Shown here: in pieces, positions 16,781 through 26,022 of the stretch | Layout of the letters: each line of letters starts with the position of its first letter | Numbering within the stretch: position 1 is the first letter of the stretch | DNA from: Pseudomonas mandelii | GTDB taxonomy: Bacteria > Pseudomonadota > Gammaproteobacteria > Pseudomonadales > Pseudomonadaceae | Reading direction: 5' to 3' | Length of the DNA: 37,578 nt | NCBI RefSeq assembly: GCF_006438925.1 | Contig: NZ_RCZA01000003.1 | Location: 662 to 38,239, forward strand | Position numbers and translations under genes: made by a program | The notes under the pieces: model-generated | Told to the model about the DNA's origin: nothing | The model's input: the letters and a program-made list of their open reading frames with translations, nothing else | Database searches by the model: none

Positions 16781-17110
16781 TCATTTGGGGGTGCAGGTCA
16801 GTTTGATACGCATCTTGATGATGCTTCGGTTGAACTTGGCGGTGGCATTTTTGTGTTTACCAGCGGCCACTTCGATATTGCGGGTGCGTGGCGCTTCCGG
16901 GCCATTGTTGAAAACGACCTTACAGGCCGCATCGGTGGTGCCGTAGTTGTTCACCTGAATGGAGGCGATGTCGCTATCCGTGTCATACGCGTTGTAGTCG
17001 ATGCTCATTCCGTTCAGCTGTTTTTCAACGTCGATCGGATAGGCAAACGCCGTCAGCGGCAGCATCGCCAGCAGCACACAACCCGATACCACACAACAAA
17101 GCTTTTTCAT
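16781..17110 (-). CDS. Small exported protein of unknown function (109 aa)
   Basis: A signal peptide (MKKLCCV, a Leu/Ala core, and cleavage near AFA, residue 23) is followed by about 86 residues of probable beta-sandwich. It contains the recognisable stretch NNYGTTDAACKVVFNNGPE and ends KLTCTPK. Two mature cysteines (ACK and TCT) could form a disulfide. Related Pseudomonas proteins have sometimes been given enzyme names such as phosphoglycerate kinase, which the size and export signal rule out. GGAG lies about 8 bases before the ATG. It is divergent from the LysR gene with only 49 bases between the two starts. Confidence 0.78.
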   Translation of the reverse strand: MKKLCCVVSGCVLLAMLPLTAFAYPIDVEKQLNGMSIDYNAYDTDSDIASIQVNNYGTTDAACKVVFNNGPEAPRTRNIEVAAGKHKNATAKFNRSIIKMRIKLTCTPK

Positions 17111-17159
17111 TCAGCAGTCTCCAAAAAGGACTGCCAGCTTAGGACAAGAGGAGCTATTC

Positions 17160-18083
17160 ATGAAAGCGCCCCGCGTGACCCTTGATCAATGGCGAACGTT
17201 ACAGGCCGTGGTCGACCACGGCGGTTTCGCCCAGGCCGCCGAAGCGCTGCACCGCTCGCAATCATCGGTGAGCTACACCGTGGCGCGCATGCAGGACCAA
17301 CTCGGCGTGCCGCTGTTGCGCATCGACGGCCGCAAAGCAGTGCTGACCGAAGCCGGCGGCGTGCTGCTGCGCCGTTCGCGGCAACTGGTGAAACAGGCCA
17401 GTCAACTGGAAGACCTGGCCCATCACATGGAACAAGGCTGGGAAGCGGAAGTGCGGCTGGTGGTTGACGCCGCCTACCCGAGCGCCCGCCTCGTTCGCGC
17501 CTTGACCGCGTTCATGCCGCAGAGCCGTGGCTGCCGGGTGCGTCTGCGCGAAGAAGTATTGTCGGGTGTGGAAGAAGTCTTGCTCGAAGGCGTGGCCGAT
17601 CTGGCCATCACCGGCCTGAGCATTCCCGGTTACCTGGGTGCGGAATTGAGCGATGTAGAGTTTGTGGCTGTCGCTCACCCCGAACACCCACTGCATCGTC
17701 TGAACCGCGAACTGAACTTCCAGGATCTGGAATCCCAGATGCAAGTGGTCATCCGCGACTCCGGCCGCCAGCAGCCACGGGACGTCGGCTGGCTCGGCGC
17801 GGAACAGCGCTGGACCGTCGGCAGCCTGGCCACCGCGGCAACTTTTGTCAGCTGCGGCCTGGGTTTCGCTTGGTTGCCTCGGCACATGATCGAACGGGAA
17901 ATCAAGGAAGGCTTGCTCAAGCTGCTACCGTTGGACCAGGGCGGCAGTCGCAACCCGAGCTTCTACCTGTATTCGAACAAGGACAAACCGTTGGGCCCGG
18001 CCACGCAAATTCTCATCGAACTGCTGCGCACCTTCGATACCGCGCCGCTGGATGCCCCTTTCGCCGCCCCTGAACAAGCCTGA
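17160..18083 (+). CDS. LysR-family transcriptional regulator
   Basis: A 307-aa regulator. The N-terminal winged helix-turn-helix is clear: FAQAAEALHRSQSSVSYTVA at about residues 23-42, then LGVPLLRIDGRKAVLTEAG. The rest is the periplasmic-binding-like effector domain. The ATG has AGGAG at good spacing. It is 14 bases ahead of the alpha/beta hydrolase and likely co-transcribed with it. The start is only 49 bases from the divergent small gene, so promoters must overlap; that gap contains GCAGTC/GACTGC (17114-17119, 17129-17134). Targets are unknown. Confidence 0.93.
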   Translation: MKAPRVTLDQWRTLQAVVDHGGFAQAAEALHRSQSSVSYTVARMQDQLGVPLLRIDGRKAVLTEAGGVLLRRSRQLVKQASQLEDLAHHMEQGWEAEVRLVVDAAYPSARLVRALTAFMPQSRGCRVRLREEVLSGVEEVLLEGVADLAITGLSIPGYLGAELSDVEFVAVAHPEHPLHRLNRELNFQDLESQMQVVIRDSGRQQPRDVGWLGAEQRWTVGSLATAATFVSCGLGFAWLPRHMIEREIKEGLLKLLPLDQGGSRNPSFYLYSNKDKPLGPATQILIELLRTFDTAPLDAPFAAPEQA

Positions 18084-18097
18084 CACGGAGTGTATGC

Positions 18098-18913
18098 ATG
18101 GCCTATTTCGAACACGAAGGTTGCAACCTGCACTATGAGGAATATGGCCACGGTACTCCGTTGCTGCTGGTTCACGGGCTGGGTTCCAGCACCCTGGACT
18201 GGGAAAAGCAGATCCCGGCGCTGTCGACCCGCTACCGGGTGATCGTGCCGGATGTACGCGGCCACGGTCGCTCCGACAAACCCCGCGAGCGCTACAGCAT
18301 CGCCGGGTTCAGCGCCGACCTGATCGCCCTCATTGAACACCTGAACCTCGGCCCGACACACTATGTGGGACTTTCCATGGGCGGCATGATCGGCTTTCAA
18401 CTGGCCGTGGATCAGCCGCAACTGCTCAAAAGCCTGTGCATCGTCAACAGCGCGCCCGAAGTCAAATTACGCAGCCGCGACGACTATTGGCAGTGGTTCA
18501 AGCGCTGGAGCCTGATGCGCGTTCTCAGTCTCGGCGCCATCGGCACGGCCCTTGGAGGCAAGCTGTTTCCCAAACCGGAACAGGCAGATTTACGACAAAA
18601 AATGGCCGAGCGCTGGGCAAAAAACGACAAACATGCTTATCTCGCCAGCTTCGATGCAATCGTTGGCTGGGGGGTTCAGGAACGACTTTCGAGGGTCTCC
18701 TGTCCAACCCTCATCGTCAGCGCCGACCGTGACTACACACCGGTCTCGCTGAAAGAGACCTATGTAAAACTGCTGCCCGATGCGCGGCTGGTGGTGATCG
18801 CCGATTCGCGCCACGCCACCCCGCTGGATCAACCCGAAATGTTCAACCAAACGCTGCTCGAGTTTCTCACCGCAGTCGACACCACCTCACTCAGGATCAC
18901 TGACCCATGCTGA
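18098..18913 (+). CDS. Alpha/beta hydrolase
   Basis: A 271-aa serine hydrolase fold. HGLG (26-29) forms the oxyanion region, GLSMGG holds the nucleophile Ser93, the acid is Asp210 or Asp212 in SADRDYT, and the base is His239 in [10 protein letters not shown]. It looks like the 3-oxoadipate enol-lactonase/esterase branch, but none of the protocatechuate-pathway genes are nearby, so the substrate is open. A ribosome site (GGAG) precedes the ATG. Its last 7 bases overlap the start of ppiA (ATGCTGA), which implies translational coupling. Confidence 0.9.
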   Translation: MAYFEHEGCNLHYEEYGHGTPLLLVHGLGSSTLDWEKQIPALSTRYRVIVPDVRGHGRSDKPRERYSIAGFSADLIALIEHLNLGPTHYVGLSMGGMIGFQLAVDQPQLLKSLCIVNSAPEVKLRSRDDYWQWFKRWSLMRVLSLGAIGTALGGKLFPKPEQADLRQKMAERWAKNDKHAYLASFDAIVGWGVQERLSRVSCPTLIVSADRDYTPVSLKETYVKLLPDARLVVIADSRHATPLDQPEMFNQTLLEFLTAVDTTSLRITDPC

Positions 18914-19464
18914 AAAAAATCGCCCTCGTCGCTGGCTCCGTTCTGTTTGCCGCCAACCTGATGGCCGCAACGCCCGCCAAGGCGCCGCACGTGCTGCTGG
19001 AGACCACCAACGGCCAGATCGAAATCGAACTGGACCCGGTCAAGGCGCCGATCAGTACCAAGAACTTCCTTGATTACGTCAACAGCGGCTTCTACAACAA
19101 CACGATTTTTCACCGTGTGATTCCAGGGTTCATGATCCAGGGCGGTGGTTTCACTCAACAAATGCAGCAGAAAGAAACCAAGGCACCGATCAAGAACGAG
19201 TCCAAAAACGGTCTGCATAACGTCCGTGGCACGCTGTCCATGGCCCGCACCTCTAATCCTGATTCGGCCACTAGCCAGTTCTTCGTGAACGTCAAAGACA
19301 ATGACTTCCTCGACAGCGGTGATGGCTATGCGGTCTTCGGTAAGGTCGTGAAAGGCATGGACGTGGTGGACGTCATCGTCAACTCGCAAACCACCACCCG
19401 TGGCGGCATGAAAGATGTGCCAGCCGACCCTGTGTTCATCAAGTCGGCCAAAGTCATCGACTAA
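18907..19464 (+). CDS. ppiA: Periplasmic peptidyl-prolyl cis-trans isomerase (cyclophilin)
   Basis: A 185-aa cyclophilin that speeds proline isomerisation during folding of exported proteins. The signal peptide ends near LMAA (residue 21), which separates it from the cytosolic PpiB. The catalytic core [13 protein letters not shown] is present, followed by [18 protein letters not shown] and YAVFGKV. Length and motifs match the family. The start overlaps the hydrolase stop by 7 bases, and an ABC exporter follows after about 80 bases. Confidence 0.94.
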   Translation: MLKKIALVAGSVLFAANLMAATPAKAPHVLLETTNGQIEIELDPVKAPISTKNFLDYVNSGFYNNTIFHRVIPGFMIQGGGFTQQMQQKETKAPIKNESKNGLHNVRGTLSMARTSNPDSATSQFFVNVKDNDFLDSGDGYAVFGKVVKGMDVVDVIVNSQTTTRGGMKDVPADPVFIKSAKVID

Positions 19465-19546
19465 GCTACACAGGAAGTCTTGAGCGGCTGCCGGAGTGCG
19501 CCGCTCACACTGTTCAAAGGAGAGCCCGTGCGCGGGCGGAGAACTG

Positions 19547-21379
19547 ATGCTTTATCGCCGTTTCGAGAAACTGATCGACATTTTCCGCGAGGCCCCGACG
19601 GCCGCTCCGCCGGATCGGGTTCTCCCTTTTTATACCTATTACTTGAAGCAGGTCTGGCCGAGTTTCGCTGCCCTGCTGCTCGTCGGTCTGATCGGTGCGC
19701 TGATTGAAGTGGCGCTGTTCAGTTACCTGAGCCGCATCATCGACCTGACCCAAGGCACACCTAACGTCGACTTCTTCAAGGAACACGGCATCGAGCTCGC
19801 CTGGATGGCGGTGGTAGCCCTGGTTTTTCGGCCGATTTTTGTTGGCCTGCATGACCTGCTGGTGCACCAGACCCTGAGCCCCAGCATGACCAGCCTGATC
19901 CGCTGGCAGAACCACAGTTATGTGCTCAAACAGAGCCTGAATTTTTTCCAGAACGACTTCGCCGGCCGCATCGCCCAACGCATCATGCAAACCGGCAACT
20001 CGCTGCGCGATTCGGCTGTGCAAGCGGTGGACGCGCTGTGGCACGTGCTGATCTACGCGATCAGTTCGCTGGTGCTGTTCGCCGAAGCCGACTGGCGCCT
20101 GATGATCCCGCTACTGACCTGGATCGTCGCCTTCATCAGTGCCCTTTACTACTTCGTGCCACGGGTCAAGGAACGTTCGGTGGTGTCATCCGAGGCGCGC
20201 TCCAAACTCATGGGGCGGATCGTCGACGGCTACACCAACATCACTACCCTGAAGCTGTTCGCCCACACCAACTTTGAGCAGCAATACGCTCGCGAAGCGA
20301 TCAAGGAACAAACCGAAAAAGCCCAACTGGCCGGCCGGGTGGTCACCAGCATGGACGTGGTCATCACCAGCATGAACGGCTTGCTGATCGTCGGCACCAC
20401 CGGCCTGGCCCTGTGGCTGTGGACGCAATCGCTGATCACCGTAGGCGCGATTGCCCTGGCCACCGGCCTGGTGATCCGCATCGTCAACATGTCCGGCTGG
20501 ATCATGTGGGTGGTCACCGGCATTTTCGAAAACATCGGCATGGTTCAGGACGGTTTGCAGACCATTTCTCAACCGGTCAGCGTCACTGATCGCGAGCAGG
20601 CCAAACCGCTGGCGGTCACCCGTGGCGAAGTGCGTTTCGAGCACGTGGATTTCCACTACGGCAAGAAGAGCGGGATCATCGGCGACCTCAACCTGACCAT
20701 CAAGCCCGGTGAGAAAATCGGCCTGATCGGTCCATCCGGCGCAGGCAAGTCAACCCTGGTCAACCTGCTGCTGCGCCTCTATGACGTGGAGGGCGGACGC
20801 ATCCTCATCGACGGCCAGAACATCGCCGAAGTCGGTCAGGAAAGCCTGCGCGAGCGCATCGGCATGATCACCCAGGACACGTCCCTGCTGCATCGCTCGA
20901 TCCGCGACAATTTGTTGTATGGCAAACCCGACGCCACCGACGCCGAACTCTGGGAGGCGGTGCACAAGGCCCGCGCCGACGAGTTCATCCCATTGTTGTC
21001 GGACTCCGAAGGTCGCACCGGTTTTGATGCCCACGTCGGTGAACGCGGGGTGAAACTCTCCGGCGGCCAGCGTCAGCGCATTGCCATCGCCCGCGTGCTG
21101 CTCAAGGACGCGCCGATCCTGATCATGGACGAGGCCACCTCGGCGCTCGACTCGGAAGTCGAAGCAGCGATCCAGGAAAGCCTCGAAACCCTGATGCAGG
21201 GCAAAACCGTGATCGCCATCGCTCACCGGCTCTCGACCATCGCGCGCATGGACCGGCTGGTGGTGCTGGAAAAAGGCAAGATCGCCGAAACCGGCAGCCA
21301 CGCCGAACTGCTGGCCCATGGCGGGTTGTATGCGAGGTTGTGGCAGCACCAGACGGGTGGATTTGTCGGGATCGACTAA
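19547..21379 (+). CDS. ABC exporter, fused permease and ATPase
   Basis: A 610-aa half-transporter that works as a homodimer in the inner membrane. The N-terminal half (about 35-330) holds six membrane helices of the ABC transporter membrane domain. The C-terminal ATPase has Walker A GPSGAGKS (395-402), Q-loop TQDTSLLH, signature LSGGQ (504-508), Walker B ILIMDEA (about 524-530), D-loop SALDS and H-loop His560. I chose the ATG at 19547, with GGAG six bases upstream, over an in-frame ATG at 19496. The family exports lipids, peptides or drugs; the substrate cannot be told. It follows ppiA in the same direction. Confidence 0.94.
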   Translation: MLYRRFEKLIDIFREAPTAAPPDRVLPFYTYYLKQVWPSFAALLLVGLIGALIEVALFSYLSRIIDLTQGTPNVDFFKEHGIELAWMAVVALVFRPIFVGLHDLLVHQTLSPSMTSLIRWQNHSYVLKQSLNFFQNDFAGRIAQRIMQTGNSLRDSAVQAVDALWHVLIYAISSLVLFAEADWRLMIPLLTWIVAFISALYYFVPRVKERSVVSSEARSKLMGRIVDGYTNITTLKLFAHTNFEQQYAREAIKEQTEKAQLAGRVVTSMDVVITSMNGLLIVGTTGLALWLWTQSLITVGAIALATGLVIRIVNMSGWIMWVVTGIFENIGMVQDGLQTISQPVSVTDREQAKPLAVTRGEVRFEHVDFHYGKKSGIIGDLNLTIKPGEKIGLIGPSGAGKSTLVNLLLRLYDVEGGRILIDGQNIAEVGQESLRERIGMITQDTSLLHRSIRDNLLYGKPDATDAELWEAVHKARADEFIPLLSDSEGRTGFDAHVGERGVKLSGGQRQRIAIARVLLKDAPILIMDEATSALDSEVEAAIQESLETLMQGKTVIAIAHRLSTIARMDRLVVLEKGKIAETGSHAELLAHGGLYARLWQHQTGGFVGID

Positions 21380-21399
21380 ATGCCGGTCGCCGAGATCCT

Positions 21400-21532
21400 T
21401 GTAGCAGCTGGCGCAGCCTGCGTTCGGCTGCGCAGCAGTCGCAAAATCCTATAGCGCGGTATTTCAGGCATAACGCATCCGCTGAATTAACGACTGCTTC
21501 GCAGCCGAACGCAGGCTGCGCCAGCTGCTACA
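21400..21532. repeat. Palindromic repeat, TGTAGCAGCTGGCGCAGCC family
   Basis: A 42-bp inverted repeat with one mismatch has arms at 21400-21441 and 21491-21532 and a 49-base loop. Its sequence differs from the other two REP families in the window. It lies between the converging ABC exporter and acyltransferase genes and may insulate them. Confidence 0.9.
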
Positions 21533-21588
21533 TGGACTTGTGACGTATCGATAGCTGGGCAAGGAAAGCAGCTGAAGCGGGGCGAGGA

Positions 21589-22713
21589 TCACTCTTGCCG
21601 GTAAGGCAAGGCCGTCCTCGCTTCCTCGGCATACGCCAGCACACCAACGCGCTCTTGCTGCAGGAAGTCTTTGACGGCAGCTTTCAGGCCGGGATGACGC
21701 AAGTAGTGCCATGAATGAGTGATCACGGGTTCGAACCCGCGAATCAACTTGTGCTCGCCCTGGGCACCGGCATCGAAACGCTGGAAGCCATTGGCAATCG
21801 CGTAGTCCATGCCCTGGTAGAAACAGGTCTCGAAGTGCAGACGGTCGAACTCCGCCAGACAGCCCCAGTAACGACCGTAAAAACTGTCGCCACCCACCAG
21901 ACTGAAGGCCATGGCCACCGGCCGTGAGCCTTGCTTGGCCAACACCACACGAATCGACTCTGGCATGCGCTCGGCCAGCAAACTGAAAAACTCCCGCGTC
22001 AGATACGGCGCTTGCCGACGCACTGCGTAGGTATTGGCGTAGCAGGCATAGACAAAATCCCACTGCGCCTGATCGAGTTGCCTACCTTCAAGCCATTCGA
22101 AATCAATGCCCTGCCCCGCCACTTGTTCGCGTTCCTTGCGCATCTGCTTGCGCTTGCGCGAACTGAGGGCGTCGAGGAAGTCTTGAAAATCCCGATACCC
22201 GCGATTTTGCCAGTGGTACTGACAGCCGATTCGCTGCAACCAGCCTGGCTGCTCGGCCAAGGCTGCGTCAGTGAACGGGTCGGTGAAGTTGATGTGGGCA
22301 CTGGAGAGTTGTTCGATTTCAAGGTAGCCCGGCAGGCTTTTCAACAGTTCGAAACCGTCCTCGAGCGTGGCCGCCAGCAAACGCGGGCCGCTGACCGGAC
22401 TGAACGGCACAGCCGTCAGCAGCTTGGGGTAGTAATCGATACCGGCACGCTCACAGGCATCGGCCCAGGCGTGGTCGAACACGTACTCTCCGTAGGAATG
22501 CCATTTGCGGTAACTGGGCAGCGCGGCAATCAGGCGATCGCCTTCGATGTGCAACAAGTGTTCGGGTTGCCAGCCTGAATGAGGGCCGACGCTGCCGCTG
22601 TCTTCCAGCGCGCTGAGAAAGGCGTGGCGCAGAAAGGGCTGATTCTCGGGCACCAGGGCATCCCACGTCTGCGACGCGATTTCGGACAGACTTTCCAGAC
22701 GTTGCAGCGGCAT
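21589..22713 (-). CDS. GNAT/FemAB-like N-acyltransferase (DUF482/COG3146 type)
   Basis: A 374-aa cytosolic protein of the peptidogalycan/FemAB-like acyltransferase group, related to proteins listed as GNAT family or DUF482. Recognisable blocks are PFLRHAFLSALEDSGSVG near the N-terminus, SRKRKQMRKER in the middle, and FYGRYWGCLAEFDRLHFETC with FDAGAQGEHKLIRGFEP towards the end. The ATG at 22713 has GGGAAG upstream; an earlier in-frame start at 22776 lacks support. The donor and acceptor substrates of this family are not known. It stands alone between two oppositely oriented genes. Confidence 0.82.
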   Translation of the reverse strand: MPLQRLESLSEIASQTWDALVPENQPFLRHAFLSALEDSGSVGPHSGWQPEHLLHIEGDRLIAALPSYRKWHSYGEYVFDHAWADACERAGIDYYPKLLTAVPFSPVSGPRLLAATLEDGFELLKSLPGYLEIEQLSSAHINFTDPFTDAALAEQPGWLQRIGCQYHWQNRGYRDFQDFLDALSSRKRKQMRKEREQVAGQGIDFEWLEGRQLDQAQWDFVYACYANTYAVRRQAPYLTREFFSLLAERMPESIRVVLAKQGSRPVAMAFSLVGGDSFYGRYWGCLAEFDRLHFETCFYQGMDYAIANGFQRFDAGAQGEHKLIRGFEPVITHSWHYLRHPGLKAAVKDFLQQERVGVLAYAEEARTALPYRQE

Positions 22714-22995
22714 CAGTTCTTCCCTACTTCTTTGCGTGAAAGCCTGGCGAGTATCGCCCATCGCCAAAAAATCCACACGAGCAATCCGCCGACAGGGCTC
22801 TGGATAAGGCTTTACGCCATATTTGTATCGTCATCGAGACGCCATCACATTGCCACTGCTCTGTCATAAACCATCGCGATACTGGCGCCTGTTTTTAGAG
22901 CGCCGGGTTCTAAACCTGGTCACTGTTTTCCGTCCGCCAACGGTCGGTTGTGTCCTGGATGGCTCAGTCATCCCATTACATCTTCGGAGATTGAT
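22714..22995. other. Divergent promoter region between acyltransferase and porin
   Basis: No gene is seen in this 282-base gap. It must contain the promoters of both flanking genes. A short stem (GGCGC with GCGCC) lies near 22885-22905. An isolated CTGTCATAAA at 22861-22870 looks like half of a PhoB box but lacks a matching second half. Confidence 0.4.
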
Positions 22996-24327
22996 ATGCG
23001 TCTTGCTTCCACGAAAACTGCGGCGGCCTTGTGTGGTGGGTTGCTGCTGGCCATGAGTGTTCCGGCCAGCGCTGCAGTTGACGCCAAACTGCTCGACATG
23101 CTCAAGGCAAACGGCTCGATTTCGCCTGCGCAGTACACCGAACTGCAAGCCGAGCTGACCAGGGATCAGAAGGACCAGCAGATTGCTCGTCAGGCTCAAC
23201 AAGAGACCAACGAACAGATCGCAGCGACCGCGAAGAAAACCAATGAACTGAGTACCTTCGACCAGAAACTGGCGTGGGCCGCCAAGACCCAATTCAAGGG
23301 TGACGTGCGTTTCCGTGAAGAAACAGTCCACAACGATGGCGTTCCAAACAGCAAAGACCAGGATCGTCAGCGCATTCGTGCCCGTCTGGGTGCCTACAGC
23401 GAAATCAACCCGCAAGTCGACACCGGTATTCGTATCGCCACCGGCAGCAACGACGACGCCCGGTCCACCAACCAGGACCTGAACAACTACTTCGACAAGA
23501 AGTCGATCTGGCTGGACCAGGGCTACGTTGACTACCACCCCGACGCGATCAAGAACCTGCACCTCGTTGGCGGCAAGATGCCGCAACAATGGGTGAGCAT
23601 GGGCGACATCATCTGGGATAGCGACATCAACCCGGAAGGCCTGGCAGCGACTTACAAATACCCGCTGGGCGGCAGCACCGAGCTGTTTGGTAGCGCCGGT
23701 CACTACACCCTCAAGGACAACGTCGACGGCGAGGGTGTGCAGTTCAAACACGACCTGCGTCTGTACGCTGGCCAGTTGGGCGCGCGTTTCGCCATCACCG
23801 ACAGCATGAAAATGACCTTGGGCGGCAGTATCTACTCGTACGACAACGATAAGAACAGCGCATGCCCTACCACCGGTACCGTCACCGCTCCATGCGCACT
23901 GGCCGTCAACGGCAACAGCCCGAACGAAACCTTCAAACTGTACGAAGGCTTTGGTCAGCTCGACTTCAGCAACCTGCCAGTACCGCTCTCGTTGTACGGT
24001 CAGTACGTCAACAACAAAGACGCGAGCAACGATCAGGACACTGGTTGGTTGGCCGGTGTGAAGTCCAAGATCTACGGCTTCGCAGTGGACTACAACTACC
24101 GCGATGTACAGCGTAATGCGGTGGTCGGCGCCTTCACCGACTCCGACTTTGCCAACGGTTTCACCGGTTCGCGCGGTAGCAAGTTGAAAGTGAGCTACGA
24201 GTTGGACAAGAACTTCAACCTCGGCGCGACGTACTTCATGGCTACATCTGACCAGACCAACGCCAGCATCAACAAGAAAGATTCGGACATCAACACCCTG
24301 CAACTGGATGCCGAAGCGAAGTTCTGA
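22996..24327 (+). CDS. Outer-membrane porin, putative porin (Porin_5-like)
   Basis: A 443-aa beta-barrel protein. The signal peptide ends at ASAA (residue 27). It is followed by VDAKLLDMLKANGSISPAQY and a Gln/Lys-rich segment that can form a coiled-coil stalk (about 40-90). From about residue 100 come alternating amphipathic strands with RFREE, GGKMPQQW and GWLAGVKSK blocks, ending in Phe (AEAKF), the usual outer-membrane assembly signal. The ATG at 22996 has GGAG upstream, and an earlier in-frame ATG at 22948 would spoil the signal peptide. Two terminator-like hairpins follow. The solute is unknown; OprO/OprP-like N-terminal wording suggests an anion channel, but this is weak. Confidence 0.88.
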   Translation: MRLASTKTAAALCGGLLLAMSVPASAAVDAKLLDMLKANGSISPAQYTELQAELTRDQKDQQIARQAQQETNEQIAATAKKTNELSTFDQKLAWAAKTQFKGDVRFREETVHNDGVPNSKDQDRQRIRARLGAYSEINPQVDTGIRIATGSNDDARSTNQDLNNYFDKKSIWLDQGYVDYHPDAIKNLHLVGGKMPQQWVSMGDIIWDSDINPEGLAATYKYPLGGSTELFGSAGHYTLKDNVDGEGVQFKHDLRLYAGQLGARFAITDSMKMTLGGSIYSYDNDKNSACPTTGTVTAPCALAVNGNSPNETFKLYEGFGQLDFSNLPVPLSLYGQYVNNKDASNDQDTGWLAGVKSKIYGFAVDYNYRDVQRNAVVGAFTDSDFANGFTGSRGSKLKVSYELDKNFNLGATYFMATSDQTNASINKKDSDINTLQLDAEAKF

Positions 24328-24372
24328 TTCCCCGCTACACGACTCGGGCAAGGAAGCCCGAGCCGCTTTTAC

Positions 24373-24433
24373 AAACTCGCGTTGTGGTATCGGTCCCCAT
24401 CATCCGTCCGATACTGCAGCGCGAGTTTTTTTT
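24373..24433 (+). terminator. Rho-independent terminator after the porin
   Basis: AAACTCGCG and CGCGAGTTT pair, with an inner TATCGG/CCGATA pairing, followed by a T-run. A smaller stem (CTCGGGC/GCCCGAG, 24343-24362) precedes it and may add to termination. Confidence 0.85.
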
Positions 24434-24443
24434 GTTGGCGCAA

Positions 24444-24547
24444 AAAAGATCGCAGCCTGCGGCAGCTCCTACACCGACCGTATTCCAACCGCGATATCGC
24501 GTTGAAATCCAATCCCGTGTAGGAGCTGCCGCAGGCTGCGATCTTTT
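24444..24547. repeat. REP-type palindrome, TGTAGGAGCTGCC family
   Basis: A perfect 30-bp inverted repeat has arms at 24444-24473 and 24518-24547. It sits between the converging porin and ketoacyl-synthase genes. It differs from the copies at 14137 and 25903 by GCAGG in place of GAAGG. Confidence 0.92.
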
Positions 24548-24556
24548 AAGCCAAAC

Positions 24557-25678
24557 TCAGCGCTTGCGCAGAATCACGCTGCCAATCGAGTAACCGGCAC
24601 CGAACGAGCTGAGCACTGCCAGCGAACCGGCGGCCAGATCGTCCTGGTTCTTGTGAAACGCGATCACGGAACCGGCGGAGCTGGTGTTGGCGTAGGTGTC
24701 GAGAATCACCGGGGCTTCTTCTTCGGTGGCTTCGCGGCCCAGCAGCTTCTTGACGATCAGGTGGTTCATGCTGAGGTTGGCCTGATGCAGCCAGAAGCGT
24801 TTCACGTCGCTGATGTTGAGCGTGTTCTCTTCCAGGTGCGTAGCGATCAGCTCAGCGACCATCGGGCAGACATCGCGGAACACCTTGCGGCCTTCCTGCA
24901 CGAACAGTTTGTCCTTGGCACCGATGCCCTCTTCCGCCGCGCGGTTGAGGAAGCCGAAGTTGTTGCGGATGTTGTTGGAGAACTTGGTCAGCAGCTTGGT
25001 GCTGACGATGTCGAACTGGTACTTGGACGTCGCCAGGTCAGCACGCTCGATGATCACCGCAGTCGCGGCGTCGCCGAAGATGAAGTGGCTGTCACGGTCG
25101 CGGAAGTTCAGGTGACCGGTGCAGACTTCCGGGTTGACCATCAGGATCGCCCGGGCCTGGCCCAGCTGCACGCTGTTGGTCGCAGCCTGAATGCCGAAGG
25201 TCGCCGAGGAGCAGGCGACGTTCATGTCGAAACCGAAACCCTGGATGCCCAAGGCTTCCTGGACTTCGATGGCGATGGCCGGATAGGCCCGTTGCAGGTT
25301 GGAGCAGGCGACGATCACACCGTCGATGTCCGCGGCGGTTTTGCCGGCACGCTGCAAGGCTTGCTCGGCGGCACCGATCGCCATTTGGCAAAGCACCGAC
25401 CACTCGTCATTCGAGCGTTCCGGCAGGCGTGGCGCCATACGTTGAGGGTCGAGGATGCCGTCCTTGTCCATGACAAAGCGGCTTTTGATGCCAGACGCCT
25501 TTTCGATAAACGCCGCGCTGGACTCCGTCAACGCTTCGATTTCGCCGCGCGCGATGGCGTCGGCGTTGTCGGCGTTGAATTGCGCGACGTAAGCATTGAA
25601 AGACTGCACCAGCTCTTCGTTGGAGATGCTGTTGGCCGGGGTGTACAGGCCGGTGCCGCTGATGACGACGTTATGCAT
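24557..25678 (-). CDS. Beta-ketoacyl-ACP synthase III (FabH-like)
   Basis: A 373-aa thiolase-fold condensing enzyme. The catalytic triad is Cys156 (VACSSA), His298 (LHQAN) and Asn331 (YANTSSAGS), the FabH pattern. Length and N-terminus (MHNVVISGTGLYTPAN) recall Pseudomonas aeruginosa PA3286, a FabH-like enzyme reported to take medium-chain acyl-CoA into fatty-acid synthesis. That orthology is from memory and needs a search. The ATG at 25678 was chosen over an in-frame start at 25732 because the family begins at this residue. It is a lone gene, not in a fab cluster. Confidence 0.9.
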   Translation of the reverse strand: MHNVVISGTGLYTPANSISNEELVQSFNAYVAQFNADNADAIARGEIEALTESSAAFIEKASGIKSRFVMDKDGILDPQRMAPRLPERSNDEWSVLCQMAIGAAEQALQRAGKTAADIDGVIVACSNLQRAYPAIAIEVQEALGIQGFGFDMNVACSSATFGIQAATNSVQLGQARAILMVNPEVCTGHLNFRDRDSHFIFGDAATAVIIERADLATSKYQFDIVSTKLLTKFSNNIRNNFGFLNRAAEEGIGAKDKLFVQEGRKVFRDVCPMVAELIATHLEENTLNISDVKRFWLHQANLSMNHLIVKKLLGREATEEEAPVILDTYANTSSAGSVIAFHKNQDDLAAGSLAVLSSFGAGYSIGSVILRKR

Positions 25679-26022
25679 GGTCGTTTCTCTAATCTGTTCA
25701 GGCAGAAAGTATTGGCACCGACGTACCAACACACAAAGGATCTGCTCCCGTCAGGGGACGCAAACCTGGCATCGCTTTATTCCAATCCGCCCAGACCTGT
25801 GAAGGCTCAAAACCGCGGGACCGGCGTTTATAGGCGCGAAGTTTGCCATAAACATTGGGTTTTGGCGCCTTTTGCTGGAACAAACGCGGTCACACGGCTA
25901 CTTGTAGGAGCTGCCGAAGGCTGCGATCTTTTGATCTTCTGCTGTCGCGATAAAGAAAGATCAAAAGATCGCAGCCTTCGGCAGCTCCTACAGGGGATCG
26001 CGGTGATCACAGAGTATCGGCG
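25679..26022. other. Intergenic region between hrpA and the ketoacyl synthase
   Basis: No gene is seen. The left part must hold the promoter of the minus-strand ketoacyl synthase. The right part is taken up by the long palindrome at 25903-25992, just after the hrpA stop codon. Confidence 0.5.
25903..25992. repeat. REP-type palindrome, TGTAGGAGCTGCC family
   Basis: A perfect 36-bp inverted repeat, the longest perfect one in the window, has arms at 25903-25938 and 25957-25992 and an 18-base loop. It shares its first 33 arm bases with the element at 14137-14220. It lies 30 bases downstream of hrpA. Confidence 0.93.

Noticed and set aside
22861..22870. CTGTCATAAA as a PhoB box before the porin
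   Set aside because: Only one half-site is present; the next 11-bp register does not match CTGTCAT.
22864..24351. 495-codon minus-strand frame
   Set aside because: It is antisense to the porin, which has a signal peptide, ribosome site and terminal Phe.
14137..25992. Repeated palindromes considered as a CRISPR array
   Set aside because: Copies are kilobases apart, lie between genes and have no regular spacers or cas genes.
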